Shown: positions 28,197 to 37,925, numbered from the stretch's first letter. The stretch is DNA of 64,000 bases from Empedobacter stercoris (GCF_025244765.1 NZ_CP104209.1:992001-1056000); one strand, 5' to 3'. The notes: generated by a model not told the origin, from the sequence alone. A program made the numbers and translations.

Positions 28197-30806
28197 ATGA
28201 AGAAAAATTTTACTCTTATCTTCTCTGCGTTTTTGTTATCAATGACTGCTCAAGCTCAGAATGCTGAACAATTAATTGATAATTACCAACTACAGAGATC
28301 GGGTAACAATGTCGAGTACAAATTTGTACAAACGATTAATGACGAAAAAGATCAAACTCAAAGAGTATTTACTCAACGAACTTTCCAAGGAATTCCTGTT
28401 TACAACAGTTACACAACTTATTTAGTAAAAAACAATCAAGTTGTTTCTGCTTTAACCTCTGAAAATTTTAATTCTGAGTTAAAATCTGCAGCTGTTACTC
28501 CAACACTTACATCTCAACAAATACTTCAGAACATTGCACAATCAGAAGGTTTAAAACTTATCACGAACGATTCTTCAGATGAATTTGGTGTTCATTTTAC
28601 AAAAGATGACACTTCTGAATTGGTTTATTTTATCAATGATCAGAAAGAAGCTATTTTAAGTTATACATTATCTTATCGATTATTTAACGAAAAACAGAAC
28701 GATGTCATACATGTTGTTGTTGATGCTAAAAATGGCACAATCATAGATAAACACAATACAACGTTAAGCTGTAGTTTTGATCATGGAGCCTTTCATAACG
28801 AAAATTTAGCACACTTTAATAAAGCGGATTGGGATTGGTTATATGACGATGGTAATAATGTAGCATCTGCTCAGTATAATATCTACAAATTACCAATAGA
28901 AGCGCCTAACAGAGGTAATCGTTCAATTGTTAATTTATCTATATCTAACACCACTGCATCTCCAAATGGTTGGCATAATGTAGCGGATGGAACAATCAAA
29001 ACAAGAACCGAAGGGAATAATGTACGAGCTGTACGAGATCATAATTCAACTGCATATAATACGTTCAATTCTATAGCAAATACAGTTACAATTAACAACA
29101 ATGATTACGCAGATGCAGGAGAATCTTTAAATTTTGATTTCCCTGTAGATTTCAGTTTAAATCCTTTTAAAAACTGGCAAGCAGCTACAACTAATTTATT
29201 CTATATGAATAATATGATGCATGACATTCTTTACAACTATGGTTTTACTGAAGTAAACGGAAATTTCCAAAAAGATAATTATGGAAAAGGAGCAACAGGA
29301 AATGATGATGTAGTAGCATTAGCTCAAACACGATTTAATGAAGGTATTTTAAACAATGCAACATTTGCCACACCTGCTGATGGTAGATCACCTCGTATGG
29401 CAATGTATTTGTGGAATCCTCCAGCAAATGCAGATACAGATCCTTTAACAATCAATTCTCCTTCAACAATTGCAGGAAAATATAGTGTTTTCTTTTCGCC
29501 GTTTGGTGCTGAATTACCTACTACAGCCCTAACTAAAGACTTAGCTTTATTACGTAAAAGCGAAACAGAAGGAAACGAATTTGATGGTTGTGGCACCATA
29601 ACAAATACTGCTGAAATTGCTGACAAAATTGCTGTTGTCTACAAAGGAGGAAGTTGTAATTATGTTACAAAAGCTAAAAATGCACAAAATGCAGGTGCAA
29701 AAGCACTTATCATAATCAATAATATTGGAGGAAACTTTACAATCACAGGAAACGATTCTTCTATTACAATTCCTGTTGTTGGATTGACAAGAATTAATGG
29801 AGACAAAATAAAAAATGAACTAATAAACGGAACAACTGTTAATGCAAGTCTACAACACAAAGACATTCCTTACGCTGACGGAAGTTTTGATAATGGTATC
29901 ATTGCACACGAATACGGACACGGTGTTTCTAACCGTTTAACTGGCCCAATAACAAATTCTAACTGTTTAGGTAATCTTGAACAAATGGGTGAAGGTTGGT
30001 CTGATTTCTTTGCCTTAATGTTAACGCAATTACCAGGTGATACTGGCTCAACTAAAAGAGGTATTGGAACATTTGCTACCAGTCAATCTGTTGATGGAAA
30101 CGGAATTCGTCCTACTCCATATTCAACTGATATGACGGTTAACCCTGCAAAATACAGCTTCTTAAAATCATATGGCAATAACGATTCACCACATAGAACA
30201 GGATATGTTTGGGCATCTATGATTTGGGATATGAATTGGAAATTAATCGACAAATATGGCTTCTCTCCTGATCTATATAATGGTAAAGCAGGTAACAACA
30301 TGGCTTTACAATTAGTCATGACAGGTCTTAAATTACAAACATGTTCTCCAGGTTTTGTAGACGGTCGTGATGCTATCCTTATGGCTGATGAACAACTATA
30401 CGAAGGCGCTAACAAATGTGAAATATGGGAAGCTTTTGCTAATCGTGGTTTAGGATATAGTGCAAGTCAAGGGAGTGTATTCAGTAGAATTGACGGTACA
30501 GAAGCGTTTGACATGCCTCCTGCAGATGTATTAAATTGTGATTTATCTACAAGTGACTTAAAAGAATCATCATTACAAATGTATCCAAATCCTGCAAAAG
30601 ATATGGTTTACATAATGGATAAATCAATCAAAAATGACATCAAAGTAGATATCGTAGATATGACCGGTAAAGTGGTTTCAACAAAAACTGTTAAATTCGA
30701 TGGACAAAAAGGAAGTGTTGAAACAAACAACTTACCTAAAGGTGTTTATATTTTGAAATTCAAAACTGATCAAGGAACAGTTACAAAAAAATTAATTAAA
30801 AACTAA
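28197..30806 (+). CDS. M36 family metallopeptidase (fungalysin type) with T9SS type A signal
   Basis: 869 residues. Signal peptide 1-20 (LIFSAFLLSMTAQAQ), an FTP-like propeptide, then the M36 catalytic domain with HEYGH near residue 571 and the downstream Glu in EGWSDFFALM. A PA domain (about 450-560, with GGSCNYVTKAKNAQNAGAKA) is inserted before the active site. The last 80 residues (LQMYPNPAKDMVYI... LIKN) form a T9SS type A sorting domain. A secreted zinc protease for protein digestion. An IS element sits 12 bp after its stop. Confidence 0.93.
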   Translation: MKKNFTLIFSAFLLSMTAQAQNAEQLIDNYQLQRSGNNVEYKFVQTINDEKDQTQRVFTQRTFQGIPVYNSYTTYLVKNNQVVSALTSENFNSELKSAAVTPTLTSQQILQNIAQSEGLKLITNDSSDEFGVHFTKDDTSELVYFINDQKEAILSYTLSYRLFNEKQNDVIHVVVDAKNGTIIDKHNTTLSCSFDHGAFHNENLAHFNKADWDWLYDDGNNVASAQYNIYKLPIEAPNRGNRSIVNLSISNTTASPNGWHNVADGTIKTRTEGNNVRAVRDHNSTAYNTFNSIANTVTINNNDYADAGESLNFDFPVDFSLNPFKNWQAATTNLFYMNNMMHDILYNYGFTEVNGNFQKDNYGKGATGNDDVVALAQTRFNEGILNNATFATPADGRSPRMAMYLWNPPANADTDPLTINSPSTIAGKYSVFFSPFGAELPTTALTKDLALLRKSETEGNEFDGCGTITNTAEIADKIAVVYKGGSCNYVTKAKNAQNAGAKALIIINNIGGNFTITGNDSSITIPVVGLTRINGDKIKNELINGTTVNASLQHKDIPYADGSFDNGIIAHEYGHGVSNRLTGPITNSNCLGNLEQMGEGWSDFFALMLTQLPGDTGSTKRGIGTFATSQSVDGNGIRPTPYSTDMTVNPAKYSFLKSYGNNDSPHRTGYVWASMIWDMNWKLIDKYGFSPDLYNGKAGNNMALQLVMTGLKLQTCSPGFVDGRDAILMADEQLYEGANKCEIWEAFANRGLGYSASQGSVFSRIDGTEAFDMPPADVLNCDLSTSDLKESSLQMYPNPAKDMVYIMDKSIKNDIKVDIVDMTGKVVSTKTVKFDGQKGSVETNNLPKGVYILKFKTDQGTVTKKLIKN

Positions 30807-30867
30807 TTTTATTAAAACTGTAACGTCCTGAAAAAATGATACAGGATTAGACCAATAAAATTTTATT

Positions 30868-31713
30868 TTAAACAGTACATATATTCGTATTTGTACTGTT
30901 TTTCTTTTTGTACGATTTTGGTATTAAATCTTGTTGCTGGTGCATTTGCATCGGCGTTAAATAATAGTTTGACAAATGCGGTCTGAACTCATTATAAATC
31001 TCTACGGTTTGTTTGACCAAAATCTTTCTTGTATTCAAATCTACATTAAATTTATCAATATCATATTCCTGTTTTAAAATTCCATTGATTCTTTCGGCTA
31101 TGGCATTCTCATAAGGATCTGATTCTTGTGTCATACTACAACGGATTTTATGCTTTTTCAATAGCTTTTGATAATCATCGGAACAATATTGTAAACCTCT
31201 GTCTGAGTGATGAATAAGACTCTTCGGGTTTTCTTTTTTCAATGCCATTTTTAGAGCATTTAAACAAGATGCTGTAGCCAAAGAATCCGACACATCAAAG
31301 CCTACGATTTTCTTAGAATAAGCATCGGTTATCAAGCTTAAATAGGCTGGGTTTTCTCTGTTCCCCAAGTAAGTTATGTCTGATACCCAAACATTATTAG
31401 GCTTTTTGTATTGATAATCTTTAATCAAATTTTTATGTTTTTTAAAACGATGATACGAATTGGTAGTTTTGTGATAACTTTTTTTGGGGATGATTAACAA
31501 ATGGTTAGCCCTTAAGAAGTCAAAGAATTTGTCTCTGCCAATTCTTAAATTTTCAAGTTTCTCTTTCAAAAGAAAATACAGTTTCTTTCCACCCATTTTT
31601 GGATGAATCATTCGCAGCTCTGCTACCCAATCCACAACCTGCTGTGCATTTTGTTGCCGCTTTGCTCTTCGTTTCAAATGACGATAATAAACCTGTCGGT
31701 CAACCCCGAACAA
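30868..31713 (-). CDS. IS3-family transposase OrfB (DDE integrase)
   Basis: 281 residues from a TTG; in IS3 elements OrfB is normally made as an OrfAB fusion by -1 frameshifting, and the frame here is open back to the slippery site near 31734, adding ETISFSCEL before FGVDRQVYY. An HTH_21 region is followed by the rve catalytic core with Asp in VWVSDITYL, Asp in HHSDRGLQY and Glu in NAIAERINGILK. The catalytic triad is intact. Confidence 0.9.
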   Translation of the reverse strand: MFGVDRQVYYRHLKRRAKRQQNAQQVVDWVAELRMIHPKMGGKKLYFLLKEKLENLRIGRDKFFDFLRANHLLIIPKKSYHKTTNSYHRFKKHKNLIKDYQYKKPNNVWVSDITYLGNRENPAYLSLITDAYSKKIVGFDVSDSLATASCLNALKMALKKENPKSLIHHSDRGLQYCSDDYQKLLKKHKIRCSMTQESDPYENAIAERINGILKQEYDIDKFNVDLNTRKILVKQTVEIYNEFRPHLSNYYLTPMQMHQQQDLIPKSYKKKNSTNTNICTV

Positions 31714-31727
31714 TTCACAGGAGAAAC

Positions 31728-32083
31728 TTATGGTTTCTTTTTGTTCCCTTCGGAAAGATTCGATAGTTCGGGTGGTGAATTTTTTCGTATATCAATTTGA
31801 TATTCCTCTTCGGCAAGGTTAATCATCATGTCGAAAATAATGGCTTTTTTATCAGCCACATAAGCCTGTTTCTCAAGGAAAGCCTTCTGCTTTTGCAAAA
31901 GCTTTACTTGGGCTTCAAGCTCCATGATCTTTTGTTCTGGTGACTTTGGCATATTCGAGGGTGTTTGGTTCTCCCAATCAAAGGTACCAAATTTTCTGAG
32001 CCAACTCATAACTGTACTTCGGGCTTGGATGCCATACTGTAATCGCGCTGAGTACGTTTGACATAATTGCTTCTTTCTTTCAT
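31728..32083 (-). pseudogene. IS3-family OrfA, damaged
   Basis: The C-terminal part is a normal OrfA: YGIQARSTVMSWLRKFG helix-turn-helix and a leucine zipper (MELEAQVKLLQKQKAFLEKQ). The natural-looking start MKERSNYVKRTQRDY at 32083 is in a different frame and stops after 25 codons. Compared with related OrfA proteins, the stretch between the RTQRDY-like start and YGIQ is missing, about 25 residues, with the join near 32038-32048. The in-frame TTG at 32126 lies in the terminal repeat and is an unlikely start. Confidence 0.65.
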
Positions 32084-32143
32084 AATAACGATTTCTTTTT
32101 TGTATCGCTATTTCAGGACGGGACAAACAGATTAAATAAAAAA

Positions 32144-32175
32144 ATCCATCTCATTTGAGATGGATTTTCTTTTAA
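32144..32175. terminator. Terminator for endonuclease gene (and originally the M36 gene)
   Basis: Stem AAATCCATCTCA/TGAGATGGATTT with a 2-nt centre, A-rich on the left and T-rich on the right, so it can serve both strands. It lies 19 bp beyond the IS right end. Confidence 0.75.
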
Positions 32176-32192
32176 TTCAAAAACAATTATTA

Positions 32193-33974
32193 CTAATTGA
32201 CAATAATTTTATTGGATTGATTTTTTGTTTTCACGATGTAAATTCCTTTAGGTAATTTATTCAATCTAACTTTTGAATTATTATTTACCTGTTGAATAGT
32301 TTGAACTAATTGCCCATTAAGATTATAAATCTGAACAGTTTCGTTCTTCTCAATTCCATTGATAATAAATTCGTGATTCTTTACAGGATTTGGATAAATA
32401 ACTAATTTAGTTGAATTCGTATTCACATCATCCGTTGTTAATTTTTCGTAACAAGTCCATGATAAATCATCAAAAGAAACACGGTTGTTTGTCGTTTCAT
32501 CAACCAATTCGATGACAACATCTCCTTCAACATTGATATTTTCAATTGTAGTCGTTTTAGCTGTTTTAGAATAAGGGATTTGCCCTTTCACTTCACCATT
32601 AATTTTTAAAATATAAACCCCTTGAGAATCTGAAAATGGTAAATACGTTTTAACGGATAAAGATCCAATTCCACCATGAATTGTAGAAGATGTTAAAGTT
32701 CCTTTTCTTATACAAATTGCTTTATTGTTATCTCCATTAATATAAATTTGTTTGTCTGTTCTTGCATTAGTAGCACTCCACACAATTCCTTTATTTGACC
32801 AAGCTCTATCTGTATAAGATGATGCAGGAGGTGTACTTCCTGTTGATGGAATGTTTTCAAAATCTTCTGTTCCACATGTTGTTCCTTCTCCAGAACCTCC
32901 TCCAGTGTTAGTTTCTTTCGTTGTTACTTCTAATGTTGCACTGTTTTCAGATTTATTTCCTGCATAATCTTTTGCAACAACATAAAAAGAATAAGTAGTA
33001 GAAGCTTTTAAACCAGAAATTGTAGCATTGCTGTAGTTAACTGTTGATTTGTATTCGTCGTTCATGTAAACATCATAACGATTAACACCAACATTATCTG
33101 TAGAAGCTGTCCAAGTTAAAGATACACTTGAAGAAGTTACATTTGTAGACGCTAAATTTGTAGGAACCGTAGGTTTTTCTGTATCTGGCTCACCACCGCC
33201 TTCTCCTCCGAAAGATTCTGGCCAAGTATTTTGCGCGTCAGGTCCACCCCAAATAACAGTCGCCAAATAAGGATTGTCAATAAAAGGGTTTCTATTTCCT
33301 TGAGTATCTGCAACAATATTATTTCTTTGAATTTCAAATTGAGAAATAGGATCTTCTACATTCCATTTTAATAAAATATCGGGAAAATCTGAAGAATATG
33401 TACTTGGTCCGAATGTGATATTAAGTGGCAATGTTCTTTTGTCATATCTCACATACATATACATTAAAATACGTGCCACATCTCCTTTCCATTCGTCTCC
33501 AGGGTACCAACCCCCACGATTAGTTTTCATTGCTGTTGCTCCTGCTCCATCATCAAAAAACAAACTACCTCTTGTACTATTTAATGAAACATCTGCAGGG
33601 CGCAAATGATGACCATCTGCTCCAGGTCCTGAAGTTCCTAAATTTGGAGTACCCTTAGATTTTGCATAAACATGCTCTCTATTCCAAGATCCACTTTTAG
33701 ATCGACTTCTTTGATGTGTCCCTGAAGATTGAGAACCATATATCAAAAGTAAATTTGAAGGATTTTCTGGATCAACATCACTTTTTCCTAACAATGTTTT
33801 AAGTTCACTATACGAAATGACTTTTTTATGAGTATCAGAAATCAATTTTGCAAGATCTCCTTTCATTTCATTCTTCGTCTTATCAAAATTGACGCTCGAA
33901 TAATATGCTGGAGCTTTTTGTGCTTGTGCAAATAATGCTAAAGCAAATGATAAAAAAGTAAATTTCAATTTCAT
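32193..33974 (-). CDS. Secreted endonuclease I family nuclease with FnIII and T9SS type A signal
   Basis: 593 residues. Signal peptide 1-18 (FLSFALALFAQAQ). Endonuclease I domain to about 250, with the His-Me finger region NREHVYAKSKG and GADGHHLRPAD. A fibronectin type III domain at about 272-350 (VPTNLASTNVTSSSVSLTW). A central carbohydrate-binding-like region follows, then a type A sorting domain (LVIYPNPVKNHEF... IIVN). Probably an extracellular DNase/RNase for nutrient scavenging. Confidence 0.92.
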   Translation of the reverse strand: MKLKFTFLSFALALFAQAQKAPAYYSSVNFDKTKNEMKGDLAKLISDTHKKVISYSELKTLLGKSDVDPENPSNLLLIYGSQSSGTHQRSRSKSGSWNREHVYAKSKGTPNLGTSGPGADGHHLRPADVSLNSTRGSLFFDDGAGATAMKTNRGGWYPGDEWKGDVARILMYMYVRYDKRTLPLNITFGPSTYSSDFPDILLKWNVEDPISQFEIQRNNIVADTQGNRNPFIDNPYLATVIWGGPDAQNTWPESFGGEGGGEPDTEKPTVPTNLASTNVTSSSVSLTWTASTDNVGVNRYDVYMNDEYKSTVNYSNATISGLKASTTYSFYVVAKDYAGNKSENSATLEVTTKETNTGGGSGEGTTCGTEDFENIPSTGSTPPASSYTDRAWSNKGIVWSATNARTDKQIYINGDNNKAICIRKGTLTSSTIHGGIGSLSVKTYLPFSDSQGVYILKINGEVKGQIPYSKTAKTTTIENINVEGDVVIELVDETTNNRVSFDDLSWTCYEKLTTDDVNTNSTKLVIYPNPVKNHEFIINGIEKNETVQIYNLNGQLVQTIQQVNNNSKVRLNKLPKGIYIVKTKNQSNKIIVN

Positions 33975-33985
33975 TTTTAAAGTAA

Positions 33986-34510
33986 TTATTTATTTAATTT
34001 TATAAAGTTTGTTTTGTTACAAGAAAGTTCTATTGTATAATTTTTCAAGATTAATGGAATTTGAATATTAAATTCCAAAAAATATTTCTCACCAAATTGA
34101 TAAAACTTTGCTTCTTTCTTTTCTCTCAAAATAGATGAAGTAACTTCAACATCTATTTCTTCTTCGTCAATTGATTGCGTTAACCAATTAATATTTTGAT
34201 CAGTAAAAAGGAATACATCACAAAATAATCCGGGATGATCTTTTCCTTGACCTACAAAAAGCCTATTTTCATGTTCATCAATTCCAATCACATAGACAGG
34301 CAATTTTTTTCCACTTACATTCAAACCTTTTCGTTGACCAATTTCAAATCCTTCTACTCCATTATGTTCACCAACAATAAATCCATCAAAAAGTGAATAT
34401 CGCCTTTGTTCAACTCTCCAAAAAAGTTCTTCCTCTTTCGATAAAAAAACAGACTTTTCTTTCTGATAAACTAACGATTCGTATGGTATTTCTACAATCT
34501 GTCCGATCAT
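33986..34510 (-). CDS. Stand-alone MnmA C-terminal-like beta-barrel protein
   Basis: 174 residues. The central segment EIGQRKGLNVSGKKLPVYV followed by GIDEHENRLFVGQGKDHPGLF closely resembles the C-terminal barrel of the tRNA 2-thiouridylase MnmA. The PP-loop ATP-binding and catalytic Cys domains are absent, and no remnants of them are found upstream. It could bind tRNA or assist another enzyme. It lies 11 bp upstream of the endonuclease gene on the same strand, so the two may share a transcript. Confidence 0.75.
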   Translation of the reverse strand: MIGQIVEIPYESLVYQKEKSVFLSKEEELFWRVEQRRYSLFDGFIVGEHNGVEGFEIGQRKGLNVSGKKLPVYVIGIDEHENRLFVGQGKDHPGLFCDVFLFTDQNINWLTQSIDEEEIDVEVTSSILREKKEAKFYQFGEKYFLEFNIQIPLILKNYTIELSCNKTNFIKLNK

Positions 34511-34620
34511 GACTTGTTGTGATTTTATTGTTAAAATCTCTTAAAAAAAGAGAAGGACTGCAAAGATAAAGTGTTAATATTAATTAAACATTAAGAAATT
34601 AACTTAATTGCTGAAAACAA

Positions 34621-34650
34621 AAAAAAGACATCAAAACTGATGTCTTTTTT
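34621..34650. terminator. Terminator of the metal operon
   Basis: 13-bp stem AAAAAAGACATCA/TGATGTCTTTTTT with a 4-nt loop. On the minus strand it follows the HMA-domain gene by 21 bp. Confidence 0.8.
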
Positions 34651-34671
34651 TCATATTCCATAAAAATAAAA

Positions 34672-35073
34672 TTAATGTTGATGTTTTGAATGATCCTCAT
34701 CTTTTTTAGGATTAGCTTCGGTGTAATGCTCTCCTTCAGCCTCCTCGCGTTCGTACAAACAACAAGAGTGTAAATTTTCGTAAACCTTATCATCTGCACG
34801 TTTCTCATTCGTATCATGCCCAACTGCAACTACTGCATTTTCTACCGCATCAACCTTATTTTTTGTCTCATTCAGAACAATATGCAAGTTATGTGTATCT
34901 TCGTCCCAAGTGGCTATTTTAACACCTTTCACTGCATAAGCCGCTTTCTCTATACGTTCTTTACATTGACCACAATTTCCTTTCACATGCAATTCATGTT
35001 TTGCATTTTTATTTTGTGCTTGTGCGCTAATTCCTAAAGTCGCAACTAAAGCAAAAGTTAATAATTTTTTCAT
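34672..35073 (-). CDS. Periplasmic heavy-metal-associated (HMA) domain protein
   Basis: 133 residues. Signal peptide 1-19 (LLTFALVATLGISAQAQ). HMA fold from about 26 to 95 with the metal-binding GNCGQCKERIE (CxxC). A second Cys pair HSCCLYE and a His-rich end DHSKHQH add likely ligands. It probably carries copper or a similar soft metal in the periplasm, working with the TonB receptor encoded 13 bp upstream. Confidence 0.88.
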   Translation of the reverse strand: MKKLLTFALVATLGISAQAQNKNAKHELHVKGNCGQCKERIEKAAYAVKGVKIATWDEDTHNLHIVLNETKNKVDAVENAVVAVGHDTNEKRADDKVYENLHSCCLYEREEAEGEHYTEANPKKDEDHSKHQH

Positions 35074-35086
35074 TTTTATATGATTT

Positions 35087-37333
35087 TTATTTTAAACTAA
35101 ATCTTAATCCAGCATAATACATTTGTCCAAAAACTGGTGCATAAACTATCGAACTATCGAAATTTGAACCAAAAGGATTATCAGCTCCTAAAATGACACG
35201 TTTTTGTTGATAATTTGTTACATTTTCCCCTCCTACATACACTTCAAATCGTTTTGAAAAAACTCTTGTAATCTGAAAATTCATTGTTCCGAATGGATTC
35301 GAATACTCGTTCAATTGATTTTCTGGCAAATTGTCCAATGCATTTGGTAAACGTTGTTTTCCTATCCAATTATAAGTAATATCAAAACGCCATTTTTTTC
35401 CATTTTTTTCATGCGTTTCATATTCTAAATTCGTAAAGAAACGATGTTTTGCTTGCAAAGGACGTCCTAATTTACCTTTTTCATAATCCGTTGCGATATC
35501 ATAATATTTGTATGATGCTCTTATTTTGAAATGTGTAAATGGATTATAATTAAAATCAAACTGAAAAGAATTTGCATACGAATCGCCTTCTAAATTATAA
35601 AAACGAACCTGACGAGCTGAATAATCAATATCGGTTACAATTTGATTTTCGAAATCTGTTCGATAAAAATCTGCTGTAATATCTGCGTTTTTTCCAAATA
35701 ATTTAAACTCTTGCGTTACAGAAAAACCATAATTCCAAGCTATTTCTGGATCTAAACCATAGATCTCTCCTCCATCTCCAATAATATTAAATTGTCTTGA
35801 TGAAGCAAACAAATTTTGATTTTCTGCAAAAATATTATTCATGCGTTTTCCTCGACCAACAGAAGCTTTTATGGTTGTTCCTTTTGCAGGTGTATAGCGT
35901 GTATGCAAACGTGGCGTCAAAAAGAAACCCATTCGATTGTGATAATCTGCACGAAGCCCTGCAATCATATTGAAATTCTTCATATTATCAAAGGTATATT
36001 CGAAGAATGCTCCTGCTGAATTATCAATTCGATCATAATTCGCATCTGTCGGAAGCGCTACAAATTCTTTGAACTTATCGTACGTAAAACTCGCTCCTGT
36101 AGAGAATTTATTTTTTGTATTGCTAATAATCGAACTAAAAATATAATTAGCATAAAAGCTCTGTTGTTCGATATCATATTGATTCAGTCCAAAATAAGAA
36201 TCTTGTTTATGGTAACTAAACGCTGTTTGTAATCCCATACTTTGATAAGGCATTTCTGGAAAAACATATCCTATTTTTGATGAAACATCAACACGATTTG
36301 TATTGATTTCTGATCCCCAATAATTAGTTGTCAACTTGTCGCGTTTTTTATCAAAATCTAACTGTCCAGCTTGCTTTTGATCATTCAGATATCGTGCAGA
36401 AAAGAATCCAACCCAACCTTTTTCTAAGTTTTGATATTGCCAACGATTCATCACATTTACTTGATGACCAAGTGGATTGTCTAAAAATCCATCATCGTTC
36501 ATATCATTTTTAGATAAACGTGCGTTTCCATGCAAAAACAATGAAGAACTCCATTTATCATTTAGTTTTTTATTTAAATGTACATTCCCTTCGAAACGAG
36601 AATCTGATGAACCATACAAATTGACAAACAATGGAATATTGTCAGCAGGTTTTATTAATTCTGTATTAATCTGCCCAGAAATACTTTCGTACCCATTAAT
36701 CACCGTTCCCGCACCTTTTGTAACCTGAATACTTTCTACCCAAGTTCCAGGTGTAAATCCAAGTCCGAAAGCTTGTGATGCTCCACGAACATTCGGAATA
36801 TTTTCTTCCGCAATCAAAATATACGGTGATGTTAATCCCAACATTTTGATTTGTTTATTTCCTGTTACCGCATCCGAAAAATTGACATCAATGGAAGGAT
36901 TTGTTTCAAAAGATTCAGCCAAATTACAACAAGCGGCTTTCAACAATTCTTTGCTTGACATTGTCGTCATATTGGTTGCAAACTTCGATTTTTTAAGTGA
37001 ACTACTTGTATCTCGTAACACAACTTCATTTAAAGACGTATCGCCAAAATGATTTTTTACATTGATTGTAATAGTTATAAACTCGTCTTTTAACTCTTTG
37101 AAAGTAGTTGTTTCATTCTCATAAAAAACTCCTAAAACTGATGTTGGTTGATAATTCTCGATCTCAAAATTTCCATTTTCATCTGTGAGTACAGCTATAT
37201 CTGTCGATTCCCAGAATACTTCTGCTCCAACAATTGCTTGCTGATTTTGATCTGTTATTTTTCCTTTTAAAGTAGATTGTGCGTAAGTTAACGCAGCACT
37301 TAGTATTAATACTGAAGTGAATATTTTTTTCAT
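35087..37333 (-). CDS. TonB-dependent receptor, metal-linked
   Basis: 748 residues. Signal peptide 1-18; CarboxypepD-like domain (STLKGKITDQNQQAIVGAE); plug with LLKAACCNLAESFETNPSI, where an adjacent Cys pair stands in a segment usually lacking Cys; barrel ending YYAGLRFSLK. Cys-containing plugs of this type occur in receptors encoded beside HMA proteins, which supports transport of copper or another thiophilic metal. It lies between the HYC_CC_PP gene and the HMA gene. Confidence 0.88.
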   Translation of the reverse strand: MKKIFTSVLILSAALTYAQSTLKGKITDQNQQAIVGAEVFWESTDIAVLTDENGNFEIENYQPTSVLGVFYENETTTFKELKDEFITITINVKNHFGDTSLNEVVLRDTSSSLKKSKFATNMTTMSSKELLKAACCNLAESFETNPSIDVNFSDAVTGNKQIKMLGLTSPYILIAEENIPNVRGASQAFGLGFTPGTWVESIQVTKGAGTVINGYESISGQINTELIKPADNIPLFVNLYGSSDSRFEGNVHLNKKLNDKWSSSLFLHGNARLSKNDMNDDGFLDNPLGHQVNVMNRWQYQNLEKGWVGFFSARYLNDQKQAGQLDFDKKRDKLTTNYWGSEINTNRVDVSSKIGYVFPEMPYQSMGLQTAFSYHKQDSYFGLNQYDIEQQSFYANYIFSSIISNTKNKFSTGASFTYDKFKEFVALPTDANYDRIDNSAGAFFEYTFDNMKNFNMIAGLRADYHNRMGFFLTPRLHTRYTPAKGTTIKASVGRGKRMNNIFAENQNLFASSRQFNIIGDGGEIYGLDPEIAWNYGFSVTQEFKLFGKNADITADFYRTDFENQIVTDIDYSARQVRFYNLEGDSYANSFQFDFNYNPFTHFKIRASYKYYDIATDYEKGKLGRPLQAKHRFFTNLEYETHEKNGKKWRFDITYNWIGKQRLPNALDNLPENQLNEYSNPFGTMNFQITRVFSKRFEVYVGGENVTNYQQKRVILGADNPFGSNFDSSIVYAPVFGQMYYAGLRFSLK

Positions 37334-37370
37334 TTTTACGATTTAAGGCTAAATGCCTATTTATTATTAT

Positions 37371-37401
37371 GTACTTGCTGATTTTTGATTTAATCAAGTA
37401 C
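37371..37401. promoter_or_regulatory. Inverted repeat upstream of the metal receptor
   Basis: GTACTTG (37371-37377) and CAAGTAC (37395-37401) form a 7-bp inverted repeat with a third half-site CAAGTA just beyond. It lies 38 bp before the receptor start and may be an operator. Evidence is the sequence alone. Confidence 0.3.
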
Positions 37402-37463
37402 TTTAATATTCAAGTAATAACGTATTGCTTTCTGATTAGTTTTTAATCGAAATAAAACGGTTA

Positions 37464-37925
37464 TTAGCCTTCGTAAAATGTTAATTGAGAATTGAGTATA
37501 TAATATGGAGGCGCATTTGATGCAACATAAAAATCAAGAAAACTTGACTGATTGTTAACCTCTTCATTCTGAAACGAAATTTTAATTTGAAGAATTTCTG
37601 AAGCAATAAAACTTATCGGAAAAAGCTTCTGAATTTTAACTGTTTGTTTTTCTACAAATTTATCCGAATATGAAATATCCTTGCAACAATCATCATCTTC
37701 TTCTGTTTCTCCTTGTGGAATCTCACAGTGATTTGATTCTGATTTCGGAGGACAACATGAAGTTGTCATTTCCATCTCGCACGAATTATTATCAAGATGA
37801 TTCAACTTCACTTGCTCCATCTCTCCTTGACAATAATGCATAGAAAATGCATAACTAAGATTTGAAAAAATCAAAATTATTGACAAAACGTATTTTATGT
37901 AATGTTGCATTTTCATGTCGAACAA
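37464..37925 (-). CDS. HYC_CC_PP family Cys-rich protein
   Basis: 153 residues with an N-terminal membrane or signal helix (YVLSIILIFSNLSYAF). The name-giving motifs are present: HYCQG, then TSCCPPK, DDCCKD, and APPYY near the end. Family members accompany metal-related TonB receptors in Bacteroidota; binding of copper or zinc is inferred from the Cys/His content. Start could be Met1 or Met4 or Met6. It is the first gene of the metal operon. Confidence 0.82.
   Translation of the reverse strand: MFDMKMQHYIKYVLSIILIFSNLSYAFSMHYCQGEMEQVKLNHLDNNSCEMEMTTSCCPPKSESNHCEIPQGETEEDDDCCKDISYSDKFVEKQTVKIQKLFPISFIASEILQIKISFQNEEVNNQSSFLDFYVASNAPPYYILNSQLTFYEG

Larger units (their letters stand above)
30819..32125 (-). 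mobile_element. IS3-family insertion sequence, 1307 bp
   Basis: Imperfect 25-bp terminal inverted repeats: left TGTAACGTCCTGAAAAAATG, right (inverted) TGTCCCGTCCTGAAATAGCG, each followed by ATACA; 20 of 25 positions agree. The element is flanked by a 3-bp direct repeat AAC (30816-30818 and 32126-32128), the target duplication of IS3 elements. It holds orfA and orfB with an A5G slippery site. orfA appears internally deleted, so the copy is probably unable to move on its own. Confidence 0.9.
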
